A stretch of DNA of 64,000 bases. Origin: Platycnemis pennipes. Taxonomy: Eukaryota; Arthropoda; Insecta; Odonata; Platycnemididae. Made by a program: the position numbers and the translations under genes. How positions within the stretch are numbered: the first letter of the stretch is position 1; each line of letters opens with the position of its first letter. The notes below the pieces were generated by a model. It was given only the letters and a program-made list of their open reading frames with translations. It searched no databases and was not told where the DNA came from. Shown here in pieces: positions 54,299-64,000 of the stretch. The stretch covers positions 126,748,133-126,812,132 of the forward strand of contig OW121853.1 of the NCBI GenBank assembly GCA_933228895.1. Reading direction: 5' to 3'.

Positions 54299-56638
54299 AT
54301 GGAAGGCGATGTTTCAGGTAAATACTTAATGGTAATGTTGTTAAAGTTCCCAATGAAATGTATGGTACAATACCGTGCTACGTGAGTGTAACTAGGATCT
54401 TATGTTGTGTAATATGCTGTTAGAATTCGGCCCACTAACAAGTCTTCTCGAGATAGCACGCTACACTTCCCGATATTACAAACGTAACCGTTAGTAAGTT
54501 GTTCAATGATAATAGCAATGATTCTGCCCACTCCCACCAAATAACGTTACCCTTGTTTTCAGGAGCTGTGCGCACAATTCGGCGCCGAGACTTATTTGAA
54601 TTTATGAGAGAAAATAATCTCACTGGAAAATCAACATCACCGCAGACAACAGCGCAGTTAATCAATTTTGCATTTAAAAAGATAGTATCTGACAATTGTG
54701 ATATAGAAGAGAATTACTTACTGAAGGAGCGAATCAAACATTTTTCGAATAATTTCCTACTACGCTGGAAGGCATGTGGCAGGAGTTCGGCAAAGTTCCT
54801 GGTAAAGTACTCAAAGTGGCTTGATGTGAACTTAAGTGCACAACAACAGTCACCATTGCCTCTCGAAATAAGCTTAGGGGATAAGGTAGGCCGCCCAAAG
54901 AAATTGTTCTCTTCTTGCAGCTCAAAATCTAAGAGAAGAAAGATTGAAACTCTTGTACAATCTCGAAGCCCTGAAGAACTTGCTTTAGCTGCGCAATCTA
55001 GCTTTACTTCAACTGGCAAAAGAAATGTAGCACAAATCATAAAAAGTGCTACAACGAAAAGCCCTCGTTCAGTGAAAATAATTAAAAAAGTATGTGAAAA
55101 CCCATTTAATTCTTCCACCTCGAAACCCTATTCCCCTGAGGAAGCTTTAGCATTAATGGTAGAATTGAAATTAACTAAACATCAATATATTGCTATGCAG
55201 AAGGGAGCTAAAGAAAGAAATTTTGATATTTATCCTTCCTACTGCTCAGTTTTAAAGGCAAAAATCGAGTGCTACCCTATACAGGAATCGATCACTGTAT
55301 CAGAAACGTTAGTGGAGGTTAAATTACAAAATTTATTCGACCATACAGCAATGCGTCTAATGAAAGTACTAAACGCCGTATTTACTCAGTCTTGCCGCGG
55401 ATATGACTAAGTATCCTTTCAAATGAGTCATAAATGGGGATGCGACGGCAGTTCAGGGCACTCCCTTTATAAGCAAAGTTTTCCGAAAATCAGCATTCTT
55501 CAGATTCCGATGTTCTTTTGACGTCAATAGTTCCTTTACAGCTTCAATTTGAGCAAAAAGAAACAAATCAAAAAGTAATTATGTGGCAAAATCCAAGGAC
55601 GTCCTCCACAAGATTTTGCAGACCAATTCGACTTCAATTTGTGAAGGAAACTCCTGAGAAAATTAGAGAAGAAATCTACGGCATTGAGAAGCAAATAGCT
55701 AATTTGACGCCTACTAAATTAACCATAGGAAATAAAGTCATTGTTATTAAGCATTTGCTGTTAAATACAATGGTAGATGGAAAAGTCTGCAACTCTTTGA
55801 TGAATAATTTATCATCTCAAGTGTGCTACATTTGTGGTGCTTCTCCAAAAGAAATGAACAATTTTGAAATTGTTAAAAAACGACCTGTAAATACTGCAGC
55901 ATTTAACTTTGGCTTATCTACGCTGCATGCTCGTATTCGATTTTTCGAGTGTGTCTTGCATATATCTTACAGGCTAAAATTTCAGAAATGGCAAGTCCGT
56001 GGAAGTCAGACAGTAAAAGATGCTTATCAGTTAAGGAAAACAAGTAATAAATAGGTTTAGATCGGAAATGGGCCTCCTAGTCGATGTAGTAAAACAAGGA
56101 TGTGGAACTACCAACGATGGAAACACCTCTCGCCGATTCTTTGACAACCCAAGGAAAGCTGCGGAAATTACTGGAGTTGATGAGAAGTTGATTGAACGGT
56201 TCTCCGTTATTTTGCAAGCCATATCAAGTGGATATGGCCTCAACGTAGAAGCATTTAGAGAGTATGCCCATGGCACTGCTCTGCTATATGTTAGCCTTTA
56301 TCAGTGGTTTTACATGCCCACTAGTGTCCATAAAATTTTGATCCATGGAGCAGACGTGATTGAAAGCATGGTTTTACCAATTGGCCAATTATCAGAGGAT
56401 GTGAAGAGGCAAGACACAAGGAATGTAGAGCCTTCCGGGAGCATCACACTCGAAAAATGTCAAGAGGGGACACTAATCAAGACTTAATGAACCTATTATT
56501 AACTAGTTCCGACCCATTAATTTCGGCCCTCAGGAAATTACCAAATAAAAAGTATAGTCAACTGCCTAGTGCCGTCATAAGTTTATTAAAAACTCCGGAA
56601 CATGTAGGAAATGACTCAACGGATACGGAGAGTGAATG
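54299..56638 (+). pseudogene. Transib B transposase (RAG1 core homologue), frameshifted
   Basis: Exon 1 is ATG 54299-54317 (MEGDVSG), followed by a GT...TTTTCAG intron; exon 2 starts at 54563 and reads 280 residues: RRRDLFEFMRENNLTG, GRPKKLFSSCSSKSKRRKIE, SPEELALAAQSSF. After frameshifts at 55395-55435 comes KWGCDGSSGHSLYKQ (first catalytic Asp), then MWQNPRTSSTRFCRPIRLQF, MVDGKVCN (second Asp), CYICGA (zinc Cys pair), HARIRFFECVLHISYRL, TTNDGNTSRRFFDNP, SVHKILIHGADVI, and, after a one-base slip at ~56404, EEARHKE with the third catalytic Glu, EHHTRKMSR and TSSDPLISALRKL. All three DDE residues and the zinc region survive, so a few repairs separate it from a full frame of ~650 residues. Alignment to RAG1 Asp600/Asp708/Glu962 is from memory of the family. 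Confidence 0.92.
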
Positions 56639-56964
56639 AATATAATGTGATAAAACTGAGTAAAATATTTTATGCACAAAATAATTTGAAATAAAACATG
56701 GTAATGGTACAAATATTGAATGGAACACCTGTATTCATATTTGTTTAATGTGTATTGTAATGCAAATAATTTCGTTTTATTTGAAAACAATGCAGAAACT
56801 TTTATTACTCCAATTATTAGAAGATACCACAAACTACGAAACTTGGGTAACAATGCACAGAACCCTTTTTTAATGCTATATTTTCATGTTTTATTGCTTT
56901 TTAGGTTTATAATTCCAGAAATTTACAATAAAATAAGGCTATTCGATTGATTACATTGAAAAAA

Positions 56965-57003
56965 TAATTTTGTCCCTCTAATACTCGAAAATCGACCACT
57001 GTG
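56965..57003 (-). repeat. Transib B right terminus, 23-RSS-like
   Basis: On the minus strand CACAGTG (57003-56997), 23-bp spacer, ACAAAATTA (56973-56965). Confidence 0.93.
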
Positions 57004-57008
57004 CGCCG
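57004..57008. repeat. Transib B target-site duplication, right
   Basis: CGCCG, as at 53325-53329. Confidence 0.93.
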
Positions 57009-57345
57009 CCTGGGTGGCGGAGTTTAACTACGAAAAAAAGACATTTTATGACGTATTATCACTAAAGTGAGATTACAAAATAACACCCCTGATTTGTAAG
57101 CAAACTTCGTATCACCAGAAAACTTCGTATCACCAGAAAACCCCCCCCAAAGTCCGACCAAACCCAGCAGCCAATCAGAAGCCAGCAAACCTTTCCGTCG
57201 CCCATCCGAAAGGATGCGGCCGGAAAAACCTAGCTCCACCGCCAATCCTTCATCCCGCACCTTGAAAGCACCGTGCCGTGGCACGGCGTGACTCAAGCGG
57301 TGAACAGGCACACGCCGTGATCCTTCACCCTATACAATCCCAACA

Positions 57346-59202
57346 ATGGCTCCCTCCATCACGGAATCGGAAATGCTGAAATTTCACCCAGTTCATGACC
57401 TCCACTACGGCCTTTCGGAGTTCACGCCCGAGCTAAGAATTGCGCTTGGCAAAGCACTGGCCACGGGAAAACCTGTTCCCTTCAACTCCGATATTCATCC
57501 TGCATCCTCGATCCTGCATTCTGCACCGCCACCGCTCCACTTGCCGCACCCAGCTCCTCATCCTTGTCCGCGAACCCAGTTCCCGAATCCCACGATCCTG
57601 CTCTTCCGGAACCTCCAACTGAACTTCCTGCATCTTCGCCCGCCTATCTTCCCTCTGCACATTCGCCCGTCGCACATCATCCTGCACCCGCAACTGCCGC
57701 ACCCGTTCCTGCACCACCACCGCTGCCATCACCACCCGTCCATGCATGCAATCCTGTGATTCCTGTTCCTCCGCCACTTCCTCCTGCACCTCTGCACCCA
57801 AGCCTGCCTTCCTCACCTCTGCACCCGAGACAGCCTTCCGCACCACTGCCCCGATGCCAGCCCGCACCTTCTGCCGCACCTCGACCTTCAGTCCCGGTGA
57901 GTACCACGCTCACTTTAATCAGTGTCCCTTCTTCCAAAGTCATTCCCAATGAGGGCCGGGTTCCTCCTTCAGAGGAATTCAAAACTGTAACTTACAAACG
58001 TAATAGAAATAAGACTGTCATTTATGTGCCGCCACAAATAGAGACTGGTAATACTTTTAATCCTTTGCTGAATTTTCCCGACACTGATGTCTTTGAAACT
58101 CCTGTTTCCGAATCAAATAATCAATCCAATGTATGTTCATCAACTGAAAATTTGACCCATCAGGCGAAAATCCAAAACAATCAAATCAATGGTAATCCAT
58201 CAAATATTAATGTTCCTTGAGCCAGTTCTCTTAATTAAAATGTCAATCCAAGTGCAAACTCAGTAGATAATAGCAATGTTAGCAATAAATGTTCCGAAAC
58301 TATGGAAATTGTCTCGAGGAAAGGTAAAATTCCTCCATTTAAAATCCACGATGTTTCCAAATGGGCTCAACTCCATTCTGAGATGAGTGAAAAATGCCAA
58401 TCCCCGCCAATCACAAATTCTACTGGTTCAAATTCTGCAGGTTCAAATTCTGCATTCATTAAATGTTAAGTCAGGTCCGACTATTTCATTCTCAAAGAAA
58501 TTTTGAAATTCCTCCTAATTCCCTTCGTAACTTACAGCGTGCCAGACGAAAAGAAAATAGAATTTTCGGTTAGAGGAATATTCCCTTCAATTACTTCTAG
58601 TGGCGTGATCAGTGAATTGCGAAGCCGGGGCTTCTCGGTAGTATCCGCAGCCAGGATAATCTCAACTAAGCCAACAGAGGAACTTAAGAGGCAGGGCATC
58701 AATAGCTTGGAAAAATATCCCACAAGGAAATTTCATATAATTTTAAGTCACGATTCCGAAGTCGGATCTTTTGCAGACGTCCACTCCGCTTGTCCTGCAA
58801 AGGACAGGAAATTTCCACCACAATGCGTGAACTGCGGTGGTCAACATCCAGCAAGCTGGAGAGGCTGCGAAGCGTTCAAATCAGAAAAGATTATCATATG
58901 AACAGAAAGCAGGACAAGGCCATCAGCCGTCTGCTCAAATGAATAACCAGAATTACAACGAGACTACAAATAAAGAAAATGCTGCAATAGATCAACTTAA
59001 TTCTGAAAGTTCATTTCCACCGCTTCGCACGCCACAACCGCAGTTCACTGCTTCCCCCAAACTTGACAATTCCCCAAAAGGTCCGGGCAAGCCTGACTTC
59101 GTATGGTTCCGGAACATCTGCGGAAAATTGCGAAAGGTTAAGACACGAGAGGAAAAGCGCATGCTGATCCTCGAGGAGCTGCTCCGCTTTTATGAGGATT
59201 AA
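57346..59202 (+). pseudogene. Jockey-like LINE ORF1 (gag-like), broken
   Basis: Starts at ATG 57346 (MAPSITESEMLKFHPVHDLH). A long Pro-rich segment (PPPLPPAPLHPSLPSSP) follows after a frame change near 57560. It continues past stops at 58218 and 58467 into a gag-like domain (FSVRGIFPSITSSGVISEL, RKFHIILSHDSE) and one zinc knuckle CVNCGGQHPASWRGC. After another frame change it ends at 59202 (EELLRFYED). Overlapping Pro-rich frames on both strands are shadows of this segment. Confidence 0.7.
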
Positions 59203-59249
59203 ACCACTATGGCAGTAAACCCAAATTTTCTTTTCGGCCTCTCTCATAT

Positions 59250-59535
59250 TAAATTTTATCGTGGAATTGCCTATGTATACGGCAAAAACAGAATTAAATC
59301 AATACGCCTTAGAGAACAAAATTCACATCATCTTTTTGAAGGAAACTCATCTTCAACCTAATCACTCCACTTTTTTTCCGCAATTCCATACATACAGACT
59401 CGACAGGACGCCCGCACAATTGCGTAGCAGCGGCGCGCTTGCGCGCCGCTGCTACGCAAGGAGTCTCTCATATAGCGAGCATCCAATTAAATTGGCTGGT
59501 TTATCCAATAATCTAGGGCAGCGTACCAATTACAA
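59250..59535 (+). pseudogene. Jockey-like LINE endonuclease start
   Basis: TAKTELNQYALENKIHIIFLKETHLQPNH is the N-terminus of an AP endonuclease (KETHL carrying the metal-binding Glu), 50 bp after ORF1. The expected following sequence is lost where the palindrome at 59420-59459 interrupts it. Confidence 0.65.
59420..59459. repeat. Perfect 19-bp-arm palindrome
   Basis: Arm 59420-59438 (TTGCGTAGCAGCGGCGCGC) is the exact reverse complement of 59441-59459, with TT between. Very GC-rich compared with its surroundings. Confidence 0.95.
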
Positions 59536-60904
59536 TTGGTATTCTTGACAACTATTTCTTATGGAACTAAAATTGCATCCCAAACCGAACATGAATGCTC
59601 CTGTTCAACTGGTGTTCATTACTATTCCATTACAGATTGTAATTTATTCAAGGACGAATTTAGAAATTTTCACTCATGCCGTAGCATCTATTTTCTCTTG
59701 TTTCACAACACGTACTATTAGTGAACAAACCATTATCCAGCATTCATTGGTTCGTTGAGAAAAACTTGATTGATGTGACAGGGGATGTTGTCAATCTTCG
59801 TGGTGAATTAATTCGGAAAAAAAGCCCCACTCGACGATGCTTAGTGCAACTCACTCCTGGAATCACCTCATTGTCGACACTGCCATATACGTGTAGCTGT
59901 TTAATTGCTAGAGCGTGATTTCTTTCGTTGACGTCTGAGCATAAGGCTGTGCATTGTCGCTCAGGAAGGACTTACATTCGCCGGCTGCACTTTCCCGGCT
60001 TACTGTGCGATAACCTGTCATTCTGTCCGAAAGCCCACCGCCGCGCCTACTCAAATTAAGTCCTGCGGCTCTGTGAATTTAGCGTCGGTGACAGCATTCC
60101 GGGAATGCCACACCCTCCCGCAGACAAACGCCAATTGCGCCCCCGCAGTGGATTAAATGGGGGGAGGACAACCCCCAGCTCCGTCCCCCCCGAGGGGGCA
60201 GAGGGGTAGCGCTTTGAAAGGGGTGGATCATGACCCTGTTCGAGGCTTTTCCATCGCTGCTGCTATGTTGGTACCGATGTGAGTGCCAACAGCGGATTGC
60301 TCTCTACTCTTGCTCTCTAATGGTCGCTCTAATAATGCCGCTGATACTATTCAACCATTGAAGCGAATTTCATGCCCTCTGCCGTAAAGAAGGGAAAGTG
60401 GATGATTATTCACGATGAGGACGTGATAGCCAGGGTCAGGCTGCGTGCACGATGAAAAAACTTGATCTCAGAGCAATGGATACTGCGCTTTATGCTACTC
60501 TTAGCTTCCACAATGCACAATGCAATTTATTGTTTTTCTGATGCCGTGGTAGTACCTATTTATTAGGGGTAGGTGACCGAGGGCAAGGGTCGCTGGCGTC
60601 ATTAAGGAGCAGTGTGTGATTGCTTGGGCACCAGAGAACGAACGGAGGAAGATAGGAGTGAAACCCGGTTTCGGCTCTAGCCTATAGATATTAACAACTG
60701 GCGCCAAGGAGTTCCATCCGACCTGCCTTTCACTCGAGTGTGGACTCACCGCCGATTAACGATCTGAAGTACTGCCGGGATTTGTCCTCGGGATGGGGAA
60801 CCAGTGCTCTATTGCCATCACAAAACCCATCTCCGTTCACCCATGTATTATGTAGCATGTTTCCATTCGGTAGCTTGTTTGAATGTCAATAGATCATGCT
60901 TGGT
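59536..60904. other. No gene recognised; GC-rich middle
   Basis: 59940-60250 is GC-rich with C and G runs (CCCCCCCGAGGGGG at about 60186-60199). No coding similarity or tRNA-like fold was found. Confidence 0.4.
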
Positions 60905-60975
60905 TTTCTTCACCCCCTGCCACCCACCCTCGCGGTGGCTTTCAGGGTATCGCGTAGATGTAGAAGTCCTGAGGA
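60905..60975 (-). mobile_element. Copy of the 86-bp repeat family
   Basis: On the minus strand TTCTACATCTACGCGATACC, then a GCCACC/GGTGGC hairpin and GCAGGGGGTGAAG, matching 14644-14729 with changes. Confidence 0.72.
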
Positions 60976-61784
60976 AGTGGAATACTTCTGGGAATATAAA
61001 TTATGATATTAGGAAAAGCAATGTACGATTTTTGAAGTATGTAAGTTGTCATTGTTCATATTACGAGCACATTTTTACGTCAATATTCTGGAATTTGAAA
61101 ATTCAGGAATCAAAGGCATTAAAAAAAGAAAGGCATTTCAGGCATTTTAAAAAAATCGGTCACAATTATTAAACCAAATTATTGGAGTTGAATGCGGATT
61201 ACCTTGATCAAGACTATGGAGATTCATAAATAATGACGAACATCCAATATTTGAAAGTTTAATGATGGCTAGAAATTCGGTGTTTTTCCAAGGAGGAGGA
61301 ACTACAAGGCAGGGAGGCTGCTTTTTTTGTTATGTTATTTTTATGTTTTTACTTACAAGGCCACTGCGATAAGATGCTGGATTCCTTCCAAATCCGCCTT
61401 CCACGATCGCTTTGCCTGGGAAAATGGTGATTGTATTAAGATAACTATAATTACTTGCTTCAGTTTGCTGGCACGGCATCTAAATGTCACCGATAGGTAC
61501 TGAATACCCTGCAATCATACCCGATGGTATATGGCAGGTAGTGACCAGCACCAAAAAGGGGGACGCCACATACTGGTACAATTGTTCACAGACCACCGAA
61601 AGAGATTTTGCTAACAAATATCAAATATCATGTTGTACATAGCTACGAATCTTTTTTCGCCTAAGACGCAAGAAATTGTTCAATGAATATAACGGACATG
61701 TATTATCTGTACAAATAATGCATGCATAGACATCCTCAGATCATCAGAATCCACTATCGTAATCAAATATATGGTATATTTGCT
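60976..61784. other. No gene recognised
   Basis: AT-rich sequence without recognisable coding or repeat content. Confidence 0.5.
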
Positions 61785-62440
61785 GTCATCATCATTGGTC
61801 AGCAACCCTAGGATTGGTTTGACGCAGCTTTCCACTCAATTCTTCTGTCGGCCAACCTTTTCATTGTGACGTAATTCTTCTCTTTTACATCCTTCACAAC
61901 CTGTTCCATGTATCTCATACGAGGCCTGCCTTTTCCAATCTTCCCGTTCACTTTTCCCTCCACGATAGTCTTCATCAGGCCATCATGTCTCAAGATATGG
62001 CAGATTAAGTTGTCCCTTCTTCTTTTTAGAGTTTTCAGCAGACTTCTCTTTTCTCCTGCTCTTCTTAGGACTTCCTCGTTACTTACTCGGTCGATCCATT
62101 TTATCTTCAGCATTCTTCTGTAGCACCACATTTCGAATGCTTCCACCCTTTTCTTCTCCGCTGCTCTCATCGTCCATGCCTCACTGCCGTAAAGAAACAT
62201 GCTCCAGGTGTACGTTCTTATAAACTGTTTCCTTACTTCTACGCTTGTATTTCCTGGTGTAAGTAGATTTTTCTTTGATAGAATGCCCTCTTTGCCTGGG
62301 CTATTCTACTAACTATTTCTTTCTTGCTTCGTACATCGTTGGTTACTTGGCTTCCTAGGTAACAGACCTCTTTCACCTCTTCAGGTTTTTGTTTTCCTAG
62401 CTTGACATTGGTTTGGCCTCTTCTTTCTTGCTGCACACCG
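61785..62440 (-). pseudogene. RTE-like LINE ORF2 C-terminal part
   Basis: On the minus strand VKEVCYLGSQVTNDVRSKKE and RIAQAKRAFYQRK are followed, after a short break near 62220, by MFLYGSEAWTMRAAEKKRVE, FEMWCYRRMLKIKW, SNEEVLRRAGEKRS, HILRHDGLMKTIVEGKVNGK and GKGRPRMRYMEQ to a stop at 61808. This is the post-RT region of RTE/CR1-like proteins. It ends in ATGATGATGACA on the minus strand, the typical RTE tail. 5'-truncated at ~62440, next to a Harbinger terminus. Confidence 0.85.
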
Positions 62441-62801
62441 ATATCATAGGCCCGTATTCATAGTTGAAACTTAAGCATTTGCTTGAATGAGTTCGCCTCA
62501 AGTTCAAGCTTAATCACGATTTTCGTTTCGTAGTCGCTAAACAAGACAATCTCAAGCATTTTCGAATGAGGCGAGCTTGATCAAGATCGTCTTGTTTCAA
62601 GTGGAGCTTATTAGGTTTCATAGTTGTGTCTCATTGCAAACGAGCAAATGCTCAAGCATGCGTGGATTCATAGTCGCCGAAGCTCGTCTTGTTGATCGAA
62701 TAAGTCCGCAAATAAGTCGCCTTCATCATGTCCTCATCAACCTCGTCTTGAACAAACGTATCTTTTATTCTTTTGGTCTGTCTACCACTCGAATCTCCCG
62801 A

Positions 62802-63842
62802 ATGGAGTTAAACGGTGTTTGGTATGATCCTCGGGGTGATCCCATTGACTTACCGGTCGTAAGATTGCAAAAACAATACGTGAGGAATGCACAGAATCCC
62901 TTCGATAGGTATCGGGAAGGAGAATTTAAAGAGAGGTATAGATTCTCCAAACATTCGGTAATTAACGGGATATTGCCTCATATCAAGGTGCCATTACAAA
63001 AATCAAACAACCGAGGTCTCCCGATTCCTCCGGAGACGCAGCAGTATGTTTGCAATGTAAAAAGATTTGATCGGAAGCACATGACAAATAGGAATTGCAT
63101 GTTCAATTCCCATCACTTTCAATAGGCAGTTGTTGGTCCATCTATGGAGTTTCTGAACCTAGTTCCTGAACGACCAGGAAGTCAGCATGATAGCCAAATT
63201 TTTCAAAATTCCGGTCTCCATATGAGGTACTTGGGAGGGCACCTTGATGGGTGTCTAGTTGGTGATGTTGGGTACCCATGCTTACCTTTTTTACTGATAC
63301 CCATTGCAAACTCTGAGACTGAGGGAATTTATTTTGACTAGCGACAGGATATTATTAGTACAAAGTTTAATGGACATTATTAATGCAGTATTTTGACCCA
63401 CTATAATCAAAATGCCTCGCCTTTTATGGAAACTGTTTACTTACCATATCCATTTCTATAGAATTATTAAATGAAAGGAAGGTACTCCAAAGTAGTAGGT
63501 ATTCCAAGGTTATGATTTATGGTACAATACTTTAATTTTAATCCTTAAATGTTTAGGCATAATGGTGTTCTAACCAGAACAAGGATAATTGTAGAGAGGG
63601 CCTTTGGTACCTGGAAGAGGAGATTCCCTTGCCTTTCTAAAGGCCTATCAACAAAGCTCAAATGCTCTACCACAATAGTCGTAGCTTGTACCGTCCTACA
63701 TAACAAAAGTTTAATCTTCAATGAAGTTCCTTTGGATGGTGAGTTTGTTGAAGATGAAGTGGTGCCAGTAGAACCACCAAGCTGGCAGCCAGTAGATGGT
63801 TTTTCCCTGCGACATGCTCTTATTGAAAGAATTTTTCATTGA
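62802..63842 (+). pseudogene. HARBI1-type transposase, internally deleted
   Basis: ATG at 62802 (MELNGVWYDPRGDP), then RYRFSKHSVINGIL and GLPIPPETQQ, the normal N-terminus. The stretch that should follow, including the first catalytic block with DGTH, is missing. Reading resumes with VCNVKRFDRKHMTN, a stop at 63125, AVVGPSMEFLNLVPERPGSQHDSQIF, GHLDGCLVGDVGYPCLPF (second Asp in GDVGY) and, after a ~210-bp intron with AG before 63556, RTRIIVERAFGTWKRRFPCL (Glu) to a stop at 63840-63842. Lacking the first Asp, it cannot be catalytic. Confidence 0.85.
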
Positions 63843-64000
63843 TTTTTATCCATGCATGTAGTTTTTCATGGATATTAAATTATTTTCTCAAAATCATGTA
63901 TTTTTAACCTGTTTTTATTTGGTGTTTTTTTCTGAATACAAAACAAGAAAATCAACAAAACATAAAAGAAAGTAAATCATGATTCACTCATTTCCTTTCT
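63843..64000. other. No gene; downstream of Harbinger transposase
   Basis: AT-rich sequence after the transposase stop, presumably element 3' sequence. Confidence 0.5.

Larger units (their letters stand above)
53330..57003 (+). mobile_element. Transib B (RAG1-related DNA transposon), complete ends
   Basis: 3674 bp. Both ends start CACAGTGGTCGATTT, have a 23-bp spacer after the heptamer and then ACAAAA. A perfect CGCCG duplication flanks it. It carries a spliced transposase relic at 54299-56638. Same superfamily as Transib A but a different family, since the TIRs agree mainly in the first 11 bp and the ACAAAA block. Confidence 0.95.
62449..64000 (+). mobile_element. Harbinger element, left end and body (runs past window)
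   Basis: GGCCCGTATTCATAGT at 62449-62464 is a Harbinger-type terminus. TTCATAGTYG recurs near 62609 and 62671 in the subterminal region. A HARBI1-type transposase follows. The right end is not within the window. Confidence 0.75.

Noticed and set aside
54499..54562. Upstream extension of the Transib B frame before the splice acceptor
   Set aside because: It has no ATG-led coding similarity, and a canonical intron from 54318 to 54562 joins MEGDVSG in frame, so this part is intronic.
36245..57003. A host RAG1 gene or domesticated recombinase
   Set aside because: Both RAG1-like proteins sit between Transib termini and are frameshifted, so they are transposon relics.
57433..57982. Open frames opposite the Pro-rich LINE ORF1
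   Set aside because: They are antisense shadows of a GC-rich, Pro-rich coding segment.

Overview
This window reads as intergenic sequence from a large, AT-rich animal genome, most likely an arthropod and probably an insect. The evidence is the mix of elements: an I-like LINE with endonuclease, RT and RNase H, a Penelope-like element with a GIY-YIG domain, RTE- and jockey-like LINEs, Transib, piggyBac, several Harbinger elements with HARBI1-type and Myb/SANT-type ORFs, Tc1, and a Copia element whose primer-binding site matches the anticodon region of initiator tRNA-Met. I found no host gene, rRNA or convincing tRNA gene. Almost every readable protein is a mobile-element protein, most are broken, and many elements are nested.

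Layout. 1-8000: a decayed piggyBac (minus strand) carrying a full-length I-like LINE (1911-7570) with a 12-bp target-site duplication and two intact ORFs. 8.2-11.8 kb: a 3.6-kb element with ~505-bp inverted arms and a decayed, unplaced transposase-like ORF. 12.5-20.9 kb: a Harbinger-type locus with a broken HARBI1 transposase on the plus strand and an apparently intact 240-aa spliced Myb/SANT ORF on the minus strand. A Penelope-like element with a 12-bp duplication sits in its third intron and itself carries an 86-bp mobile repeat. 20.9-25 kb: two decayed copies of the I-like LINE. 25.1 kb: an 89-bp-arm hairpin. 27 kb: a tRNA-like SINE. 28.6-30.3 kb: a second piggyBac. 32-33.2 kb: a Tc1 relic. 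33.4-34.7 kb: an RT fragment. 34.7-40.5 kb: another I-like LINE copy split by Transib A. 40.5-44.5 kb: an RTE-like LINE, then a rearranged jockey-type LINE split by a small Copia element, then a Penelope scrap. 46.6-48.5 kb: a third Harbinger relic. 48.8-52.9 kb: a 4.1-kb element with inverted termini. 53.3-57.0 kb: Transib B with perfect termini and a 5-bp duplication. 57.3-59.5 kb: a jockey-like LINE containing a 40-bp palindrome. 61.8-62.4 kb: an RTE 3' end. 62.4 kb to the end: a fourth Harbinger element.

The most notable content is the pair of Transib elements. Their transposases are relatives of the RAG1 recombinase. All four termini show a heptamer related to CACAGTG, a 23-bp spacer and an ACAAAA-type block, the layout of a 23-RSS of V(D)J recombination. 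Transib B is flanked by a perfect GC-rich 5-bp duplication (CGCCG). Other informative structures are the intact LINE with both ORFs in one frame separated by a single TGA, the 86-bp repeat whose empty site survives in the other arm of the same element, and the long-inverted-arm element at 8.2-11.8 kb. All calls come from reading the sequence and its conceptual translation; no database search was run.
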